From positions 25,877 through 89,876 of the forward strand of contig JAFSYP010000114.1 in assembly GCA_017449935.1 (NCBI GenBank): a stretch of 64,000 bases of DNA. The letters are read 5' to 3'. The notes beneath the pieces are model-generated. The model had not been told where the DNA came from. It saw only the letters and a list, made by a program, of their open reading frames with translations, and did no database searches. Shown one piece after another: positions 60,771-64,000 of this stretch. The stretch's first letter is position 1. Every line of letters starts with the position of its first letter. A program made the translations under genes and the position numbers. The stretch comes from Clostridia bacterium. GTDB lineage: Bacteria > Bacillota > Clostridia > Oscillospirales > Acutalibacteraceae.

Positions 60771-61597
60771 TTCGTGTCCCTCCTGTCATGCGCATCCAGT
60801 TCCACGTGCGTCAGTTTCGTATGCGACGGATACATCACCGGCTTCATATAATTGCCGTATTGCTTCGTCAGCGCAGCGTCGTAGTTTTGCGGTATGCTGA
60901 ACTCCCTGTCGCGGAAAACATGCTTCGTCAACGGCAGCTCAAACGACCGCGGCAGCTTCTCCTTCGGTTCGAGATGCCAGTCGTTGTAGCAGATGTATTC
61001 CGAACGGCGGCTGCCGATGTGGCCGTACAGGAAAAAGAACAACCGGCGGACCCTTTGCAGAGACTTGCGGGACATGCCGGCCAGCAAACGATACTGGCGG
61101 CTGTAGTCGAACTCCACGTGATCCACGCGATCCAGCCGTTTGTTGGCGTGCATCCGCGCCGCCGTTGCGAAGATGAAATACAGCTTCTGCTGCAGCGCGA
61201 ACAAAAAACGGTTATTCGGCACGCCGTGGTATACGAAGATGTCGATCCAAACGCCGTTGTGCTGATCGAAGTCTCCGTTCAGCTCCTCCGGCATGAACGT
61301 CCCGTTGCGGCGCAGCTTCGCGAAATAATGCGGGTATTCGCCGTCCGAATCGATCCAACTCAAATGCAGGCCGGGGATCGGATGCCGGCGATAGCAGCGC
61401 AGGAACTTCCGAAACGCGTGGATCTCCATATGGACGTCTACGTCGTCATCCCACGGGATAAAGCCGTTATGCCGTATCGCGCCGAGCAGCGTGCCTCCGG
61501 ACAGGCCGTACGGAATACGGTTCGCGTCACAGAAATCCGCGAATTTGCACAGGATCTCGTACTCCACATCCTGCAGAGCCTGCAAGGTACAAGCCAT
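60767..61597 (-). CDS. LicD-family phosphotransferase
   Basis: A 276-residue LicD protein. The signature FCDANRIPYGLSGGTLLGAIRHNGFIPWDDDVDVHM (about 22-57) includes the SGGTLLGAxRHxGFIPWDDDxDV block with its catalytic aspartates; GVWIDIFVY follows. LicD enzymes transfer phosphocholine or other phospho-alcohols from CDP donors to teichoic acids and capsular glycans. Coupled to the downstream cytidylyltransferase gene by a stop/start overlap. It has its own promoter. Confidence 0.92.
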   Translation of the reverse strand: MACTLQALQDVEYEILCKFADFCDANRIPYGLSGGTLLGAIRHNGFIPWDDDVDVHMEIHAFRKFLRCYRRHPIPGLHLSWIDSDGEYPHYFAKLRRNGTFMPEELNGDFDQHNGVWIDIFVYHGVPNNRFLFALQQKLYFIFATAARMHANKRLDRVDHVEFDYSRQYRLLAGMSRKSLQRVRRLFFFLYGHIGSRRSEYICYNDWHLEPKEKLPRSFELPLTKHVFRDREFSIPQNYDAALTKQYGNYMKPVMYPSHTKLTHVELDAHDRRDTK

Positions 61598-61630
61598 AGT
61601 ATTGTTCCCCTTTCCGAACCGGTTTTTTTC

Positions 61631-61659
61631 AGTATATCATTCCTGCGCGTAAAAGTCCA
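61631..61659 (-). promoter_or_regulatory. Promoter of the licD operon
   Basis: Minus strand TGGACT (61659-61654), 17 bp spacer, TATACT (61636-61631), 34 bp before the start codon. Confidence 0.65.
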
Positions 61660-61709
61660 TAGGCGCCGTCCGGTTTTTTTCTGTTTCTCTTGGGAAAGCA
61701 CGCCTTCGG

Positions 61710-62738
61710 TTACGGGCTGACGACACACCCGCTCTGTTCAAAGCTCTGCCGGACTTTATCGTATTCGGCAAAACCGACAAAGGAATCGGCGTTCTCGATC
61801 AGAAGCGAATTCAAGAATACGACGTCAGGCGCCGGCAACGGATGAATATCATAGGTGTACAGCTTCGTGCCGCATATCATTTGTTTCTTTGGGGGCGCGA
61901 ATACTTTGTTGCTTCCGAACCCCATACATTTTGCCAAAGTCGGCGCTTCGGGCGGAAACTTTATTCTGTATGGGGAACCCGGCTGCATGATTAGAATTAT
62001 GGGACTTACCTCCACTAAAGCAAGATTGCTTGACAGGGGAAATACGGCGTAGTCCTGCGGCGATGACTTTTCTATGAGTTCCTGGAGGAAAGGCTCATAC
62101 GGATAAATCGGCATATTCATTATGGCATTTATTTTTTTCATCGCAATAATGCCGCAATAGTTGGCCCATCCTCTGTCCGGCATCACAAAGTTTTCTTTCG
62201 CGTTTCCCGTCTTCACAAACACGTTATATGAATTGATGACGTCCCTTACAAAGGAGAACAGGTTTAAATTGGGTTCTGTTTTTGCAATTTCCAGTGCGGT
62301 TACAGGATCGGGACAGTTAAGGATCTTTTGGATATTCTCATAGAAATCCCCACTGTACGCAGCGTTGAATTCTTCGGCGATCCGTATCCAGCCGTCTCTT
62401 TTCAGAAATCTATACCAGACATTATGCGCCATATCGTCATCATGTACCCGCAGCATGGTTATAATGAGGAACTTTTTCAATATCCACATATCTTCATAAT
62501 TCAAAGTGATCGTATTGCGGGCTTTTATGATTTTATTGTTAAGCACGACGGAAAACTGATATTCGATTTTATGACAAAGATCTTTTTCCAGCTCGTCCGG
62601 ATAGTACCCTTTTTCGGAGAAAACGGATCTTGTAGAGCGCGTTTCCAATGCTTTTGTATGCTTATTGTAGTATTGGATCTTGTTGTCCGCGCAAAAGTTC
62701 CGTAATATGAACTGCGGAATATAATGACTGTTTACCAT
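61710..62738 (-). CDS. DUF4238 family protein
   Basis: A 342-residue soluble protein. The start MVNSHYIPQFILRNFCADNKIQYYNKHTK and the repeating VFSEKGYY segment match DUF4238, a family of unknown function whose N-terminal HYIPxFLLRxF motif is diagnostic. The body is alpha-helical with a C-terminal half containing many hydrophobic beta strands. ATG at 62738 has GAGGACGGTG upstream; the frame extends 28 codons further without the motif. Composition is more AT-rich than its neighbours. In other genomes DUF4238 genes are scattered near mobile elements, and here two MITE-like elements lie within 3 kb. Confidence 0.85.
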   Translation of the reverse strand: MVNSHYIPQFILRNFCADNKIQYYNKHTKALETRSTRSVFSEKGYYPDELEKDLCHKIEYQFSVVLNNKIIKARNTITLNYEDMWILKKFLIITMLRVHDDDMAHNVWYRFLKRDGWIRIAEEFNAAYSGDFYENIQKILNCPDPVTALEIAKTEPNLNLFSFVRDVINSYNVFVKTGNAKENFVMPDRGWANYCGIIAMKKINAIMNMPIYPYEPFLQELIEKSSPQDYAVFPLSSNLALVEVSPIILIMQPGSPYRIKFPPEAPTLAKCMGFGSNKVFAPPKKQMICGTKLYTYDIHPLPAPDVVFLNSLLIENADSFVGFAEYDKVRQSFEQSGCVVSP

Positions 62739-62837
62739 AGTATCACCGTCCTCTTTCTCCGAGGTATCGTGACGCTTGCGCCTTGGACGCAAAGCCGAAC
62801 GACATGCCGCGAAGTCCGTCACGGGATTTCGGCCGTC

Positions 62838-63785
62838 TTAATTTCCCGCTTCCGCTGCGTCCTGCAGCTTGAAGCTGCCCGAATAATACCAACTGTCATA
62901 GCCGTATTCCGTCTTATAATCCGACAGTACGGGCAGCAGGTTCGGCTTGTCGTTTTCATCCGCGCCGGTGTAGGAAACGCCCATCATCGTGCTGGTCGTG
63001 AACTGCGTTCTGTCCTCGTAATCGTACTCTTTCATCTTGGAGACCGCCATGTGATACGCGGTGGACTGGCCGTCCTTCTCCACAACGAGCTGATTCTTTT
63101 CGTCAAAGGAAAGGTTGAAGCTGTCCTCGCCGAGCGTCAGAACGCCGTCCTCGATCGTGAAGCTGCCCTTTTCGTCATCCGCCCATGTGCCGTTCAGCGC
63201 AGCCATGTCGATCGGATTCTTTTTGATCGACGCCGCGGCGCTGCCGGTCTCGTCGGCACGGTACAGCGTCACAAGCGCGGACATATTGGATGTGTAATCC
63301 TCATTCACTTCTTCCACAATCACCTGATACAGCGCGTCGTTTTCCACGCTGTACGCCGTGTAAGTCAACTGCGTATCACCGGGCTGTGCGCCGTCATAGA
63401 ATTCGGGCGACAGCTCCACTTCTTGGCAGATGATCTTATAGTCTCCGACCGTCAGACAGGTAAACGGCGCTTCGTTGTCCCCGTAAGCGGTAGTCGCCTT
63501 CGACGTGCCGTCGGCGTCGTAGGTATACGTCGTCTCGCCGTCCGCCGTGATCCATGTGCCGACGAGATCGGCGTCGATGCTGCCGCCTTCAATTTCGGAC
63601 AGCTTCGTGTACTTGCCGGCGACGCCGAGATCCTTGTCGCTGACCATCAGCGAAGTCAGCTTTTCAATCAGGTTCACGCCGGCGGGTTCGGATGCGGGCT
63701 TCTTTGCGCCGCAGCCCGCGAGGGAAACTGCAATCACTGCACACAGGATCATGCAAACGATTCTTTTTACGGTTGATTCTTTCAT
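62838..63785 (-). CDS. Putative lipoprotein, unknown function
   Basis: A 315-residue protein with a clear lipoprotein signal (MKESTVKRIVCMILCAVIAVSLAGC, cut before Cys25), followed by a soluble domain containing two similar halves: DLVGTWITADGETTYTYDADGT (about 78-99) and LNGTWADDEKGSFTIEDGVLTLG (about 200-225). These G-T-W repeats recall lipocalin-like or DUF4595-type domains of gut Firmicutes. GGAGG precedes the ATG at 63785. The second MITE-like copy lies just upstream of its promoter. Confidence 0.85.
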   Translation of the reverse strand: MKESTVKRIVCMILCAVIAVSLAGCGAKKPASEPAGVNLIEKLTSLMVSDKDLGVAGKYTKLSEIEGGSIDADLVGTWITADGETTYTYDADGTSKATTAYGDNEAPFTCLTVGDYKIICQEVELSPEFYDGAQPGDTQLTYTAYSVENDALYQVIVEEVNEDYTSNMSALVTLYRADETGSAAASIKKNPIDMAALNGTWADDEKGSFTIEDGVLTLGEDSFNLSFDEKNQLVVEKDGQSTAYHMAVSKMKEYDYEDRTQFTTSTMMGVSYTGADENDKPNLLPVLSDYKTEYGYDSWYYSGSFKLQDAAEAGN

Positions 63786-63825
63786 CGGGGTTACCTCCAT
63801 TTATTCGCGATGTTATTGCAGGAAA

Positions 63826-63854
63826 AGAATAGCACATTTTCTTTTGCAGCGCAA
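63826..63854 (-). promoter_or_regulatory. Promoter of the lipoprotein gene
   Basis: Minus strand TTGCGC (63854-63849), 17 bp spacer, TATTCT (63831-63826). The -35 box ends 5 bp from the edge of the MITE-like element at 63860. Confidence 0.6.
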
Positions 63855-63859
63855 GCGTT

Positions 63860-64000
63860 TTAAGGCAACACCGCACAAATCGCGGCGCACGCCTTGCTTG
63901 AATCTGTTTCCGTCATGCTGCACAAAAATCTCTTGACTTGCGCCAGCAAGCCTGCGATCTTTTTGTACAACCTGACGAAAAATCTTACTTCGCAATCCGC
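63860..64000. mobile_element. MITE-like element, second copy, truncated by the window end
   Basis: The sequence starts TTAAGGCAACACCGCACAA and matches the 35662 copy over the 141 visible bases with four substitutions; both begin with the same terminal inverted repeat and lie in the same orientation. The right terminus is beyond the window. Having two copies 28 kb apart in different intergenic positions shows it is a dispersed repeat. Confidence 0.85.

Overview
The window is 64 kb of a GC-rich chromosome (protein-coding parts look close to 60% GC) from a low-copy Gram-positive lineage of the Bacillota, most likely a strictly anaerobic, gut-type clostridium of the Oscillospirales/Ruminococcaceae kind. 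The evidence is a CtsR-McsA-McsB-ClpC heat-shock operon, a SAM-I riboswitch on metK, a Firmicutes-type 6S RNA candidate, an archaeal/eukaryotic-type ProRS, a dockerin-bearing surface protein, DUF1292, YitT and DUF4234/DUF2752 proteins, and consensus sigma-A promoters with 16-17 bp spacers. There are no rRNA genes, tRNAs, CRISPR arrays or complete insertion sequences that I can see. Layout: 1-3 kb holds prmA (cut by the window edge), riboswitch-controlled metK, a small beta-rich hypothetical, the 6S RNA candidate and a DUF1292 gene, all on the minus strand. 3.2-8 kb holds mgtC and a four-gene plus-strand operon of two Gfo/Idh/MocA oxidoreductases and two TIM-barrel sugar isomerase/epimerases. 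8-13.4 kb is a minus-strand run with an aquaporin, a HAD phosphatase, membrane proteins and transporters, an Eis-like acetyltransferase and a VOC protein. 13.5-14.8 kb is an AT-rich foreign-looking patch with four short direct repeats and an acyltransferase-3 gene. 14.9-21.9 kb holds rlmD, an alkaline-phosphatase-fold gene, a lipoprotein and a 1210-residue LRR/InlB-B/dockerin surface protein. 21.9-22.6 kb is a 775 bp non-coding stretch with a cluster of DnaA-box-like sites. 22.6-28 kb holds acpP-proS, nagA, an aminotransferase and a LarA-family enzyme. 28-35.6 kb holds a zinc-ribbon/DUF4234-DUF2752 pair and the complete ATP synthase operon, in which the delta subunit is reduced to its C-terminal domain. 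35.6-39.9 kb has a MITE-like repeat, an MBL hydrolase, YitT, AraD, a nitroreductase and two very small genes. 40-44.6 kb is the ctsR operon. 44.7-54 kb has an orphan ribbon-helix-helix gene, a PutP-type symporter, a GH27 enzyme and an oppBCDFA operon. 54-64 kb has a rifampin-phosphotransferase-like enzyme, a GPH sugar transporter, GtrA, a phosphoesterase, a second palindromic element, an IspD-like/LicD pair, a DUF4238 gene, a lipoprotein and a second, edge-truncated copy of the MITE-like repeat. How it fits together: much of the window is core housekeeping (SAM synthesis, acyl carrier, proline charging, ATP synthase, proteostasis) interleaved with carbohydrate and peptide scavenging (Gfo/Idh-isomerase operon, NagA, AraD, GH27, GPH permease, Opp) and cell-surface functions (dockerin protein, LicD/cytidylyltransferase, GtrA, acyltransferase-3). 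The parts least explained by known annotation are the Gfo/Idh-isomerase operon, the minimal ATP synthase delta subunit, the two families of short inverted-repeat elements, the divergent cytidylyltransferase beside LicD, and the very small Cys-rich and RHH genes.
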